From the NCBI GenBank assembly GCA_963752935.1, contig CAVWAL010000014.1:186001-250000 (forward strand): a stretch of 64,000 bases of DNA. The letters are read 5' to 3'. The notes beneath the pieces are model-generated. The model was not told where the DNA came from. It saw only the letters and a program-made list of their open reading frames with translations, and did no database searches. This document shows positions 50,738-59,877 of this stretch, piece by piece; the stretch's first letter is position 1, and the number at the start of each line of letters is the position of its first letter. Source of the DNA: RI-153 sp963752935. GTDB lineage: Bacteria; Chloroflexota; Anaerolineae; Caldilineales; Caldilineaceae. The translations under genes and the position numbers were made by a program.

Positions 50738-52210
50738 TCAGTCTCCCGTCAACGAGGGGATGCCGGTGGTGTAGAGCCAGCGCTCGAAAAAGTCGTCGAG
50801 CGACTCGCCGCTGACTTCTTCGGCCAGGGCGATGAACTCGGCGGTGGAGACGTTGTCGTCGCGGTAGGTGGCGTAGTACTGGCGCAAGAGATCGAAGAAG
50901 GCTTCGTCGCCGATGCGCAGGCGCAAGGCGTGCAGGGTCATGGCACCGCGGATGTAGACGCTCTGGCTGAAAAGATCGTCGGCGGACGGTGTCCCCGGTG
51001 GTTCGGCCATGAACTGCATCTGCATGTTGCCGCGTACAAGCCGATCGAGTAGTGCGGGGCCAGATTGCTCTTCCATCCACAGCCAGGACATATAGGTGGC
51101 GAAGCCCTCGTTGAGCCAGATGTCCTGCCACTGCTCCAGGCTGACGCTGTTGCCGAACCACTGGTGCGCCAGTTCGTGCATCACCACTTCACCGCCGGGC
51201 ATGAGCAGGTGTGCTTGCGAGAGGAGTGAGCGGGTCTGTGTCTCCAACGAAAAACCCAGGGGCAGCACAATCGCCCCATAGCTCTCAAACGGGTACGGGC
51301 CCACCAACTCGGTGAGGAATTCGATCATCTGCGGCGTCTTTTCCAGCGAAGCCAGCGCCACCTCGCGCGTGCCGGGGGTGATGAAGTTGAGGATGGGCAG
51401 GCCGTCAGGCCCTTCCTGGGTCTCGATGATGTACTGATCGATGGCGACGGTGGCCAGATAGCTTGCCATGGGGTTGCGCACGTCCCAGACGTAGGTGCGC
51501 TGCCCGTCCGCTTCGATGGTGTCGAGCAGCAGGCCGTTGGACGCGACCACGTACGGCTCGGCTACGGTGACGCGCAGGGTGTAGGTTGCCTTGTCCTGCG
51601 GGTGATCGTTGACGGGGAACCAGGTTGAGGCCCCAAACGGCTCGCTGACCACGACAATGGTGTCATCGCGGTTGATCCAGCCGATGTCGCCCAATTGGGG
51701 CAGCGAACGAGGTTCCGGCTCGCCGCCATAGGCAACGGTAGTGGTGAAGCGTTCGCCCTCGGCCAGCGTCGTGGGCGGGTCAATGATCAACTCGCCGCCC
51801 TCGCGGGTGAAGGGGACGGGCTCGCCGTTTACCTCAATCGAGGATACGATCAGGCCCTTGAGATCGAGGTGGAAGCTGTCCAGGGCGGTGAGGGCCGTGG
51901 CGCTGATGGTGGCTGTGGCTGTGATCGTGTTGCCGGGCACGTCCACAGAGAGGTCCAGGTCGTAGTGTTGCACGTCGTAGCCGCTGTTGCCCAGTTGCGG
52001 GAAGAGGGCATCCCCCAGCCCGGCGGGGCCAGGCAGGACGGTTGGCTGTGGCGCCACCACTTCGGGTGTGATGAGAGGACTGACGCCTTCTATATAAATG
52101 GGCAGATTGGTGCATCCGCTGAGCAGAAGAACAAAGAGGGGCAGCAGCAACCAACGCCGGCTGTGGCGTTGAAGCGTGACGACCAGGGTAGATCTTGTCT
52201 TTGTGTTCAT
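50738..52210 (-). CDS. M1-family zinc metallopeptidase, lipoprotein
   Basis: A 490-residue protein. The signal peptide ends in a lipobox (LLPLFVLLLSGC), so it is anchored outside the membrane. An N-terminal beta domain (VQHYDLDLSVDVPGNTITATATI) is followed by the catalytic domain with zinc motif H345-E346-x2-H349 and E368 (HELAHQWFG ... WLNEGFATYM). The aminopeptidase GxMEN exopeptidase loop is replaced by LPLGFSLETQT, the variant seen in the bacterial M1 branch related to cold-active aminopeptidases, so strict aminopeptidase specificity is uncertain. The C-terminal helical domain is short. Start 52210 has GGAG ten bases ahead. It lies 178 bases downstream of the FtsX-type permease. Confidence 0.9.
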   Translation of the reverse strand: MNTKTRSTLVVTLQRHSRRWLLLPLFVLLLSGCTNLPIYIEGVSPLITPEVVAPQPTVLPGPAGLGDALFPQLGNSGYDVQHYDLDLSVDVPGNTITATATISATALTALDSFHLDLKGLIVSSIEVNGEPVPFTREGGELIIDPPTTLAEGERFTTTVAYGGEPEPRSLPQLGDIGWINRDDTIVVVSEPFGASTWFPVNDHPQDKATYTLRVTVAEPYVVASNGLLLDTIEADGQRTYVWDVRNPMASYLATVAIDQYIIETQEGPDGLPILNFITPGTREVALASLEKTPQMIEFLTELVGPYPFESYGAIVLPLGFSLETQTRSLLSQAHLLMPGGEVVMHELAHQWFGNSVSLEQWQDIWLNEGFATYMSWLWMEEQSGPALLDRLVRGNMQMQFMAEPPGTPSADDLFSQSVYIRGAMTLHALRLRIGDEAFFDLLRQYYATYRDDNVSTAEFIALAEEVSGESLDDFFERWLYTTGIPSLTGD

Positions 52211-52230
52211 GATGATACTCTCCGGGGGAC

Positions 52231-52388
52231 TCAAACGACTTGACGCAATGGGGTAACCGCAACGAGGCGCTCATACAGTTTTATGCCCGGGTAGACCAGG
52301 AACGGATCAAACTGGCGCAGCGTGGAGCCGAAGCGTTTTTGGATTGCAACCGTCGTTGCCGTCAACGATCCGCTTGAACCTCCGCGGT
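52231..52388 (-). pseudogene. Possible C-terminal gene remnant between permease and peptidase
   Basis: In the gap after the permease stop the minus strand reads ...VAIQKRFGSTLRQFDPFLVYPGIKLYERLVAVTPLRQVV then stop at 52231, with protein-like composition but no start of its own. It may be the tail of a deleted gene. Low certainty. Confidence 0.2.
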
Positions 52389-55214
52389 CTATCCTGGATT
52401 GCCCAGGCGCAGGGTGGTGAAGACCCGCTGGCGGAAGCTGCGGGTGATCACGATCACCTCTACCATAACCATTCCAGCGGTAAAAATCAAGGCCATCCAC
52501 GCGATCTGTGTCCAATTTATATACGGGATCAGTGGGGGCAGGGGCAGGGGCGCCTCGCCGGTGATGCGGAAGAAGGGAGAGAAGAGGGCGGCGGCCAGGG
52601 CGCCCACCAGCGTCCCACCGACTGCGCCATAGGCGGTGATGAGCGCGTACTCCAGCCCAACCTGGGTGAGGACCTGTGCGCGCAGCAGACCGAGGGCGCG
52701 CAGCACGCCGAACTGATAGCCGCGTTGACTGAGTGAGGCGAATCCGTGGACGAGCAAGGCCAATGTTGCCATGAGCGCTGCGGCCACGAAGCCCACCGAG
52801 AGCGTACCGAAGATCCCAACCCGTTCGAGCCGGCCCTGTTCCTGGCTGATTTCAGTCTGCGCGCTGTGCAGGCGAGCGGGGAGCAGCCCGCGCGCGGCCA
52901 CGGCGTCGAGGATCTGCGCCGGATCGGCGCCGTTGTCCAGGCGTAGCCAGGTGTAGTGCGGAAACTCGCTGCCCACGAGCAGGAAGAGCGTCTCCAGGTT
53001 GCCGATCACCACCACGTCTTCAGCGTAGGCGGTGGGGAAGTAGCCGTAGGCGCCGGCAATGGTGAAGGTGGTGGTCAAGCGGATACCGTCGTCGAGCATG
53101 ACGGTCAGGGCCAACGGATCGCCCACACTCAGCAGATTGTCATCGAGAAAGCGCTGGGATACGAGTACATTTTCTGCGTTAGCGGCCAACCGATTCATCA
53201 ACCCGCCCAGCGAATCGCGGGCAAAGTCGTTGCGGAACCAGACCGCGGCCGGGAAGTCGAGTCGATCGACGGCAAGGAATCGTCCGTCGACGCGGCCGTC
53301 TCGGGTCTCGACGCGGATGTTGTAATCGCCCACGCGGGCCGTGGCCGCTACCCCGTCTATGTCGTCGAAGGCACCCTTCTGCGTCACCACAGGCACAGGA
53401 TTGGTGTCGCTGGGCAGGTAGGGCAAGAAGCGCATATCCGCCCCGACGCTGTAGTAGACGCGGTCGACCAACCAGCGATCCAGGCTCGACGCCATGGAAA
53501 CCGTGTAGATGCCCATGGCCAGCAGGACGATCACGAGCAGCAGCGGTGTGCTGTAGGCGGCGCTGTGGCGCCCCAGTTGGCGCAGCACCAGGTGGGGCGT
53601 CAGCCAGGGCATGCGCCCCGCCAGCCAATCGAGCATCGTCATCAGCAGCGGGAAGAGGCGCATCACCAGCAGCGCCGCCGTCACCACGAAAAGCGCCGGC
53701 GCAAGCACCAGCAGCGGATCCTGGAAGAGCCCTTCGGGGCCGGCCACGTTGGGATCTACGAAACTGCCGCGCAAGAGCAGTTGCCGGTAAACGTAGGCAG
53801 TGGGCAGAATCAACAGCAGATCGAGGTAAGCGCGCTGCCAGAAGGGTCGACCTGTTTGGCGGGCGTGGGCACGTTCCTGTTGGACGACAGTGATGGCCGA
53901 CATCTGGATCACGGGGATCAAGCGGGCCAGCAGCGCCACCGTGATGGCGGCCAGCACCAATCGCCAATCCAGCCCTTGCAGCGAGACGGGCAGTGGCGGG
54001 CGCGGCGCGAAGCTGAGAAAGCTTGCGGTGTTGCCCATGGCCCGGGCCAGAGCAGCCCCGGCTGCAATGCCCAGGGGGATGGCGATCACAAAGAGCAGCA
54101 GTTGTTCAAGCACCGTGAGCACCAGCAATATGGCCTTGCTCATGCCGCGACTGCGCAGAACGCTGATCTCGCGCTGTTGGCGACCGGCAATGATGCCCGA
54201 AACCAGCAGCAGAAAGTAGAGCAGGAAGATCAATGCAGGCAGGTTGAAGGCCAATAAGATCGTTGTGAGCACCGACTGGCGGCCTACAAATTCCTGCAGC
54301 GGACCCAGTGGCGAAATGTCGAGGCGGGCTTCGGGCAGATAGCGATCGATGATCTTCATGGCGCGGTCGAAGCCGGCCACGTACTGTTGGGCCTGCGCCG
54401 GGTTGAGCGGCCCATCATCCAGGGTCATGTGCCAGGAGACGGCACGCGCCCGCGAAGGCAGCATTGGCTCGATGAAGCGGGTGTAGTCGTGGCGGCGCAC
54501 CAACAGCGCTGCACGTAGACTGCTGTCCGGGTTCTTAAACCAGTACTCACTGCTGGGATCGGCGGCACGCCAAAACCCCACCACACGCACCGTGCCAAAC
54601 GGCCGGCTCACCGAGAAGCCGATGCGGAAGCTTTCACCTGGATCGAGACCCATCTCGGCGGCCAGTCCCTCGTGCATCCACACGTCCAGCGTCTCTTCAG
54701 TCGAGCTGCCGTCGGGATCGAAGGCAGCGCCGGCCACGCTGGTCAGATGATCGGCGACATCCTCAATGTAGACAATGTTGACCGTGTTCAGCAGGTTGTT
54801 GCTGTCGGCGTAGCGGGTGTCATTGGCAGGCGGCAGCAGCATCAGGCTTCCACTTTCCACCTGAACATTTTGCCGTGCACGCGGCAGGCCGATTTCAGTA
54901 GAAAGCGTGCCGGCCAGATTGTCGGCAACTTCCTCTGCGTTGGCCAGGGAGAGAGGTCGACGCGTGGAGGGGAAGATGTAGACGCGCAGCGAAAAGGGAT
55001 TGCGCCCTGTCTGCTGGGTGAGGGCGTCCAGCTCCTGTTGCAGGATGGCGCGATCCACGCCCTGGGCGAAGAAGGCCGCACTGCTGAGCAGCGCAATGGC
55101 CAGCACGATGCCGAACAGATTGAGCAAGGCCAGCCCGATCCTGCTGGAGAGGCTGCGGAGCAGCAGGCGGAACAGAGCGGGAAGCAACAGAACCGAGCGC
55201 AAGAGAGCGTTCAT
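52389..55214 (-). CDS. Large FtsX-family ABC permease
   Basis: A 941-residue membrane protein. An N-terminal helix (LALLNLFGIVLAIALLSSAAFFAQG) is followed by a big extracytoplasmic domain (to about 310), then FtsX block one (LPALIFLLYFLLLVSGIIAGRQQREISVLRSRGMSK). More helices and a second extracytoplasmic domain (about 560-770) precede FtsX block two (LMATLALLVHGFASLSQRGYQFGVLRALGLLRAQVL). These double-FtsX proteins act as mechanotransmitting permeases with a LolD-like ATPase, but no ATPase gene is adjacent in this window. The gene follows the alpha/beta hydrolase after six bases, and the M1 lipoprotein is downstream, so a surface-proteolysis or export unit is possible. Confidence 0.88.
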   Translation of the reverse strand: MNALLRSVLLLPALFRLLLRSLSSRIGLALLNLFGIVLAIALLSSAAFFAQGVDRAILQQELDALTQQTGRNPFSLRVYIFPSTRRPLSLANAEEVADNLAGTLSTEIGLPRARQNVQVESGSLMLLPPANDTRYADSNNLLNTVNIVYIEDVADHLTSVAGAAFDPDGSSTEETLDVWMHEGLAAEMGLDPGESFRIGFSVSRPFGTVRVVGFWRAADPSSEYWFKNPDSSLRAALLVRRHDYTRFIEPMLPSRARAVSWHMTLDDGPLNPAQAQQYVAGFDRAMKIIDRYLPEARLDISPLGPLQEFVGRQSVLTTILLAFNLPALIFLLYFLLLVSGIIAGRQQREISVLRSRGMSKAILLVLTVLEQLLLFVIAIPLGIAAGAALARAMGNTASFLSFAPRPPLPVSLQGLDWRLVLAAITVALLARLIPVIQMSAITVVQQERAHARQTGRPFWQRAYLDLLLILPTAYVYRQLLLRGSFVDPNVAGPEGLFQDPLLVLAPALFVVTAALLVMRLFPLLMTMLDWLAGRMPWLTPHLVLRQLGRHSAAYSTPLLLVIVLLAMGIYTVSMASSLDRWLVDRVYYSVGADMRFLPYLPSDTNPVPVVTQKGAFDDIDGVAATARVGDYNIRVETRDGRVDGRFLAVDRLDFPAAVWFRNDFARDSLGGLMNRLAANAENVLVSQRFLDDNLLSVGDPLALTVMLDDGIRLTTTFTIAGAYGYFPTAYAEDVVVIGNLETLFLLVGSEFPHYTWLRLDNGADPAQILDAVAARGLLPARLHSAQTEISQEQGRLERVGIFGTLSVGFVAAALMATLALLVHGFASLSQRGYQFGVLRALGLLRAQVLTQVGLEYALITAYGAVGGTLVGALAAALFSPFFRITGEAPLPLPPLIPYINWTQIAWMALIFTAGMVMVEVIVITRSFRQRVFTTLRLGNPG

Positions 55215-55220
55215 TTCAAA

Positions 55221-56057
55221 TCACTCAGTTCGTCGTGCTGCGGCGAACTCATCGAATTCTTCGGCCACAAAGTCGATGATGCGTTCTGCCAGCACCACGG
55301 GCGATTCGATCATGGGGCTGTGCCCCACCCCGCGCAGGACTTCGAGGTTGCCCGCGCCCGGAATGGCGATCAGGGTGCGGGTAATGGCGTCGCGCTCGAT
55401 GATGGTGTCTTCGCTGCCCCAGATCAGGAGCGTGGGCAACGAAAGCCGGTGCGCTTCCTCGAAGCGGTTCCAGCGATCCAGGGCCTGGGCGACGGCACTG
55501 AAGGCAGCCGGCGCCATCTGTGCGGCATCGCTTACCAGTTCCTCGAAAAAGGCGTTGAACTGGTCGAGCGTCATCGTGGACGGCGGCGCCGTGGGCATCA
55601 GTGTCGCCAGGGCGCGGCCGAGCAACTCGCGATCCTGGCGCATGGAATCGAGCAGGTGCAGGCCTTCCAGCGGCGTAAAGACCCCTTCCACCGGGGCCGT
55701 GTCCACAAGGATGAGGCTGTGTAGCCGGTCCATGTGATTGAGGGCGTACTCCACGGCGATGGCGCCACCGCTTGAATGGCCGATCAAGTCAAAATCCTGC
55801 AGGCCAAGGGTGTCTACAAAGGCGGCGACGTCGGCGGCCTGTTCGTCGATGTCGTAGCCGTTTTCGCTGTGGGTGCTGTCGCCGCAGCCGCGCAGATCGG
55901 GTGCGATGGCATAGATGGCCTCAGGCAAAATGGCGAAAAAGGGTTCCCACCAACGGCCGGTGGCGAAGCTGCCGTGTAGCAGCAACATGGGCAGCCCGTC
56001 CTCGGCGCCATGGGTGCGGTAGTGGAACGTCATGCGTTCCGTTTCGAGCATGGGCAT
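55221..56057 (-). CDS. Alpha/beta hydrolase
   Basis: A 278-residue alpha/beta-hydrolase. Oxyanion strand MLLLHGSFATG, nucleophile elbow GHSSGG (Ser), acid in LIWGSEDTIIE (Asp) and histidine in LRGVGHSPMIE are all present in the usual order, with a helical cap around LDSMRQDRELLGRALATLMP. It is probably a cytoplasmic esterase or lactonase-type enzyme; substrate unknown. It is tightly linked on both sides: seven bases after the beta-repeat protein gene and six bases before the FtsX permease. Confidence 0.9.
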   Translation of the reverse strand: MPMLETERMTFHYRTHGAEDGLPMLLLHGSFATGRWWEPFFAILPEAIYAIAPDLRGCGDSTHSENGYDIDEQAADVAAFVDTLGLQDFDLIGHSSGGAIAVEYALNHMDRLHSLILVDTAPVEGVFTPLEGLHLLDSMRQDRELLGRALATLMPTAPPSTMTLDQFNAFFEELVSDAAQMAPAAFSAVAQALDRWNRFEEAHRLSLPTLLIWGSEDTIIERDAITRTLIAIPGAGNLEVLRGVGHSPMIESPVVLAERIIDFVAEEFDEFAAARRTE

Positions 56058-56064
56058 AGGGTTT

Positions 56065-56508
56065 TTACTCTCGCTGTGTCATCTGGCGATTGGCTTCGGC
56101 GTCTTCGGGGAGGAAGATCAAGAGCAGGGCGGCGGCGGCGGCCCTGTCCATCGGGCCGGCGACGCGGCCGACTTCCTCTTCGCCCAGGATCAGCCCGCCC
56201 TGCACCACCACGCCGTCGGGATCGAGCCAGCCCAGTTCGCCGCCTTCGAAGAGTCCGTAGCTGTAGATGCCGCCATCGGCGTCGACGTTGCCTACTTCTT
56301 TTTCGTCGTGACGGGTATTGCGGAAGATGCGGAAACCATCGCCGTGGGGCTGGGCTCGTCCAATCCGCTGCGCCGTTTGATAGCGTATGGAATAGATAGC
56401 ACCGTCCGCGCCGACGCTGCCGACGTGGGATTCGCCGAAGCGGGTGAGCTTGTAGATGTCGGTGCGCTGCTCGGGCAGGGGAACCTGTTGATCGGTTACG
56501 TTTGTCAT
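56065..56508 (-). CDS. Small beta-hairpin repeat protein
   Basis: A 147-residue protein dominated by repeats of a short motif (V-G-x-V-x-x-D-G-x-I-Y-S): ESHVGSVGADGAIYSI, EKEVGNVDADGGIYSY, GELGWLDPDGVVVQGG and EEEVGRVAG. Each should form a beta hairpin, suggesting a flower-like or propeller-like arrangement similar to bacterial 'beta-flower' proteins. A hydrophobic run (RAAAAALLLIFLPED) near the end could be a membrane segment or helix. Function unknown. It is the first gene of the hydrolase-permease transcript. Confidence 0.7.
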   Translation of the reverse strand: MTNVTDQQVPLPEQRTDIYKLTRFGESHVGSVGADGAIYSIRYQTAQRIGRAQPHGDGFRIFRNTRHDEKEVGNVDADGGIYSYGLFEGGELGWLDPDGVVVQGGLILGEEEVGRVAGPMDRAAAAALLLIFLPEDAEANRQMTQRE

Positions 56509-56758
56509 AAGGCTATTTTAGCATTGTGTGGGCGCTTTGACGATCCAGGCGTGGGAGGGATGTTGCGTGCGGGTGAAGGCGGGGCGCAAAAGTGGAAGCG
56601 TTGCCATAAAAGCCTGCTGTGTTTGACTGCTATACTCGTTGTGGAACGACGTTGCCTTTACTCGACCATTTCAACAGCGTGATGTGTGGCCTGAAGCCTT
56701 GTGCCTGCATCACGCGCCATTGAGCATTCTGTTTCGCGTAGCTATGAGGAGATATGTG

Positions 56759-58051
56759 ATGACGAAAACTTTCCGTTTGGGAATCGGCCTGTTGGCGGCT
56801 GCGATCTTGCTGGCGCTACTGCCGGTGACAGGCCAGGCGCAGTCAAACGACGTCTGCGCGCAGGAGGTGGTGGTGGCACAGGGCGATACGCTCTCGTCTA
56901 TCGCCCGAACCTATCTGGGCAGCGTGGGTGCCTATCCGTCGATAGTGGCGGCCACCAACGCCGTTGCCCTCACCGATGCCCGTTTTGCGCGTATTGATAA
57001 CCCCGGCATGATCCGCGTGGGCTGGCGGCTGTGCATTCCAGACTCATCGTCATCCGCGGTGACGGCGCAGCCCGCCCAGGCGGCGCGGCCGACGCCCACC
57101 CCCACCCTGACCTCTGAGCAGGTGCTGCCCGATCCACTCACGGCGCCGTTGGACGACCCATTGGATCATCCGCTGGCGATTGCATCCATGCGCCAAGCGA
57201 CGTATCCGGGCAGCGAGATCAGCGTGATCCAAACTCTGGCCGCGGGCAGCAATTACACGCGCGCGCTCGTTTCCTATGAATCCGAAGGCAACACGATCCG
57301 GGCTTTGATGACGATTCCCAGCGGCGCAGCACCGGAGACGGGCTGGCCCGCCATCGTTTTCAACCACGGCCACATTCCGCCCACGATCTACCGGACGGGC
57401 GAACGCTACGTGGCCTATGTGGACTACATTGCGCGCAATGGGTATATGGTGCTGGCGCCGGATTATCGCGGGCATGGCTTTTCTGAAGGCGAACCGGCCA
57501 GTGGACACGGCAGCCCCGCCTACACCATCGATGTCCTCAATGCGGTGGCGTCGGTGCGCCGGCATCCGTCCGCCGACCCAGAGCGCATCGGGCTGTGGGG
57601 CCACTCGATGGGCGGCGGCATTACGTTGCGCGCCATGCTGGTAGATGAAGGCATCGACGCCGGCGTGATCTGGGGCGGTGTGGTGGTCTCCTTCCTCGAT
57701 TCGTTTGAACGGCCCGAACTGCAGGGTGTACGCGTCCCCGAGTGGTTTGAAGCGCCGCGCAGCCAATATGAGGAGGCCTATGGCACTGTCGAAGAAAACC
57801 GCGATTTCTGGCTGGCGGTGTCGCCCAACGCCATGCTCGATGAACTATCGGGACCGATCCAGCTTCACCACGCCATCGCCGACGAGAGCGTGCCTGTCGA
57901 GTATTCCGAGGTGCTGGCGGCGCAGATTGAAGAGGCCGGCGGCACCGTTGAACTCTTCACCTACACAGGGGATAACCACAACATTTCGGTCAACTTCGGC
58001 ACTGCCATGGCGCGCACGGTGGCGTTCTTTGACGAGTATGTGAAGGAGTGA
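56759..58051 (+). CDS. Secreted LysM protein fused to an alpha/beta hydrolase
   Basis: A 430-residue exported protein. The signal peptide (LGIGLLAAAILLALLPVTGQAQ) is followed by a LysM module (about 30-100; EVVVAQGDTLSSIARTYLGSVGAYPSIVAATNAV), a Thr/Pro linker (ARPTPTPTLTSEQV) and a dienelactone-hydrolase/prolyl-oligopeptidase-like domain. The nucleophile is in GLWGHSMGGGI, with RGHGFSEGEPASGHG, acid in HHAIADESVP and histidine in TGDNHNIS. The start at 56759 is set by GAGGAG seven bases upstream. It presumably sits on the wall and hydrolyses peptides or esters outside the cell. The gene stands alone, followed by the locus-C repeat. Confidence 0.9.
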   Translation: MTKTFRLGIGLLAAAILLALLPVTGQAQSNDVCAQEVVVAQGDTLSSIARTYLGSVGAYPSIVAATNAVALTDARFARIDNPGMIRVGWRLCIPDSSSSAVTAQPAQAARPTPTPTLTSEQVLPDPLTAPLDDPLDHPLAIASMRQATYPGSEISVIQTLAAGSNYTRALVSYESEGNTIRALMTIPSGAAPETGWPAIVFNHGHIPPTIYRTGERYVAYVDYIARNGYMVLAPDYRGHGFSEGEPASGHGSPAYTIDVLNAVASVRRHPSADPERIGLWGHSMGGGITLRAMLVDEGIDAGVIWGGVVVSFLDSFERPELQGVRVPEWFEAPRSQYEEAYGTVEENRDFWLAVSPNAMLDELSGPIQLHHAIADESVPVEYSEVLAAQIEEAGGTVELFTYTGDNHNISVNFGTAMARTVAFFDEYVKE

Positions 58052-58420
58052 GAGAACCTCTCCCCCGCACAAGCCTCAAGCCTAACCTTTACCCACAAGT
58101 CCCCAGTCGACACAGGCCGGTTGTCGGGGCATGAGGGGGATGGGACGGAGATCTGCGACGATGGCGAGACGTCGCCCCCATCCTCCTCGTCTCGTACCAA
58201 TCGGGTCAAAACGAATCCGCTCTTCATACCCACCTTATGGGCAAAGATAAGGCGGAAGAGATGCGGAGAGGGAGCTGTTGGCGCGTACAAGGTGTGATGC
58301 TGCAATTGGGCAGTCCGATAAGGCGACCGGTTTCCTGTACGCGGCAACAGTCCTCCCCACGCCCGCTGTCCTCAGCGGCCGCTGTCCTCAGCGGCTTGTG
58401 CGGGGGGAGTTAGAGGGGGG
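58052..58420. repeat. Dispersed palindromic element, locus C, in a gene-free gap
   Basis: 58056-58120 matches the left part of locus B (GAACCTCTCCCC, CCTAACCTTTACCCACAAGTCCCCAGTCGACACAGG). One palindromic unit follows at 58122-58195 (GGGGCATGAGGGGGATGGG ... CCCCCATCCTCCTCGTCTCG), then the TACCAATCGGGTC boundary. The 72-base middle seen in A and B is missing. 58270-58300 matches 14910-14938. The gap holds no gene; a GC-rich direct repeat GCGGCCGCTGTCCTCA lies at about 58365-58395. Confidence 0.8.
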
Positions 58421-59755
58421 TCATAGCGTTTCCACCCCGCGGCCACGCGCGGCGGCCCACGCCGCCATTCGGCGCGGATCGCCCTGCCACAGGCGATCGG
58501 CGGCCCAGGGACGCGGCTGCGGCGGCCCGTCGCATTCGAGTTTGATGACGGGGAAGAGATCGGTGGGCGGCGTGACGGGCAGCCCGTGGATGAGGAGGTG
58601 ATCCTCATTTTGGGTGAAGGGAACTTCCTCGCCGTTGGTCAGCAGGACGGCCCGTTTCACTGCGGTGGCCAGCCCGCCCAGATGGACTTCGCCGTTGTTG
58701 TCCCAGAAGCGGATGATCAGGTAGAGGTTGTTGCCTTTGCGTGTCTGCCGGCCGTAGGTGATGAATTCGCAGACGTCGCCCGCTTCGACCCCGTAGATGG
58801 CCTCGCCGTGGACATCGAGCCAGGCGCCTATCTGGGCCATGCGCTCTTCGAACTGGGCGGGCAGCCGTCCTTCGGCGTCGGGGCCGACGTTGAGGAGCAG
58901 GTTGCCACCCTTACCCGCCGATTCCACCAGCATGTCGAGCAGCACGTCGGTTGAGCGCCAGCGTTCGCCGTGGGTGTAGCCCCACAGCCGCCACGTGGTC
59001 ACCTGGCACGATTCCCACAGACGGTCTTCGGCCTTGATTTCGTGTTCGGGCGTGCCGTAGTCGCCCAGCGTGCGCGAGCGCCCTGTGCTGGGGACGGCGG
59101 CGCCGGGCACGTCGGCGACGGCATCGTCCACGCCGAGACGGTTGTTGATGAGAATGTCGGGCTGCAAGGATCGGATCATGTCCACGAGTGCGGCGCTGCT
59201 CCATTCAGAAGCTGTCTGCGGCCAGGCCCCATCGAACCAGATCACGTCGATCTTGCCGTAGTTGCTCAACAATTCGCCAACCTGGGCGTGGACATAGTCC
59301 CGAAAGGCGGCCCAGCCGTTGGGATCCAGAGAAGGACCGTTCCAGTAGGCCGGAATGCGCCAATCGGCCAGCGAGTAGTACAGGCCGACCTTGAGCCCCG
59401 CCGCCCGGAAGGCCTCCACGTAGTCGGCCACGAAGTCGCGCTTAGGGGCCTGCTGCACGCTGGTGTAGTCGGTCAATTTTGAATCCCACAGACAGTAGCC
59501 GTCGTGGTGACGAGAGGTGAGGACGGCGTATTTCATGCCCGCCTGCTTTGCCACCTGCGCCCAATGCGCGGGGTCGTAGTCTTGTGGATCCCATGCACAG
59601 GCGCGCCGTTCGTAGTCCGTCTGATCCAAATGCTCGCGGAAGAGCACCTGCTCGCCGCGCCCGTATTGGGCGTATGGCCCCCAGTGAATAAACATCCCAA
59701 AGCGGGCCTGGGGGAACCAGCGCCAGGCCGGTGGCAGTGGTTGTTGCGTGGTCAA
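58421..59755 (-). CDS. Alpha-L-fucosidase, GH29
   Basis: A 444-residue GH29 enzyme. It opens with AWRWFPQARFGMFIHWGPYAQYG, then AKQAGMKYAVLTSRHHDGYCLWDS, AGLKVGLYYSLADW and the catalytic strand VIWFDGAWP (nucleophile Asp), followed by GNLLLNVGPDAEGRLP. It removes alpha-linked L-fucose from glycans. No signal peptide is visible, so it may be cytoplasmic. I place the start at TTG 59755 because AAAGGAG lies eight bases before it; the in-frame ATG at 59803 would add 16 residues and swallow that ribosome site. It is the last gene of a minus-strand fucose cluster, downstream of the dehydratase-like gene and a strong inverted repeat. Confidence 0.92.
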   Translation of the reverse strand: MTTQQPLPPAWRWFPQARFGMFIHWGPYAQYGRGEQVLFREHLDQTDYERRACAWDPQDYDPAHWAQVAKQAGMKYAVLTSRHHDGYCLWDSKLTDYTSVQQAPKRDFVADYVEAFRAAGLKVGLYYSLADWRIPAYWNGPSLDPNGWAAFRDYVHAQVGELLSNYGKIDVIWFDGAWPQTASEWSSAALVDMIRSLQPDILINNRLGVDDAVADVPGAAVPSTGRSRTLGDYGTPEHEIKAEDRLWESCQVTTWRLWGYTHGERWRSTDVLLDMLVESAGKGGNLLLNVGPDAEGRLPAQFEERMAQIGAWLDVHGEAIYGVEAGDVCEFITYGRQTRKGNNLYLIIRFWDNNGEVHLGGLATAVKRAVLLTNGEEVPFTQNEDHLLIHGLPVTPPTDLFPVIKLECDGPPQPRPWAADRLWQGDPRRMAAWAAARGRGVETL

Positions 59756-59790
59756 ATGGTTGTCTCCTTTGAATTTGGGATTGTGGCCAT

Positions 59791-59856
59791 AGGTGCGACG
59801 CACTGGCCAAAGCGTGGACGCCTACAGGCCGTTTTCCTGGCCAGTGCGTCGCACCT
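59791..59856. repeat. Perfect 19-bp inverted repeat
   Basis: AGGTGCGACGCACTGGCCA at 59791-59809 is repeated in inverse at 59838-59856 with a 28-base loop. Each arm also contains the small palindrome GTGCGACGCAC. It lies between the dehydratase-like stop and the GH29 start on the minus strand, so it could attenuate or stabilise the cluster transcript. Confidence 0.85.
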
Positions 59857-59877
59857 GTACCGATCCGTACTTGCGAT

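Noticed and set aside
52956..54257. 433-codon plus-strand frame
   Set aside because: It lies wholly antisense to the FtsX permease. The His/Gln/Arg-rich composition is typical of the reverse frame of a GC-rich gene.
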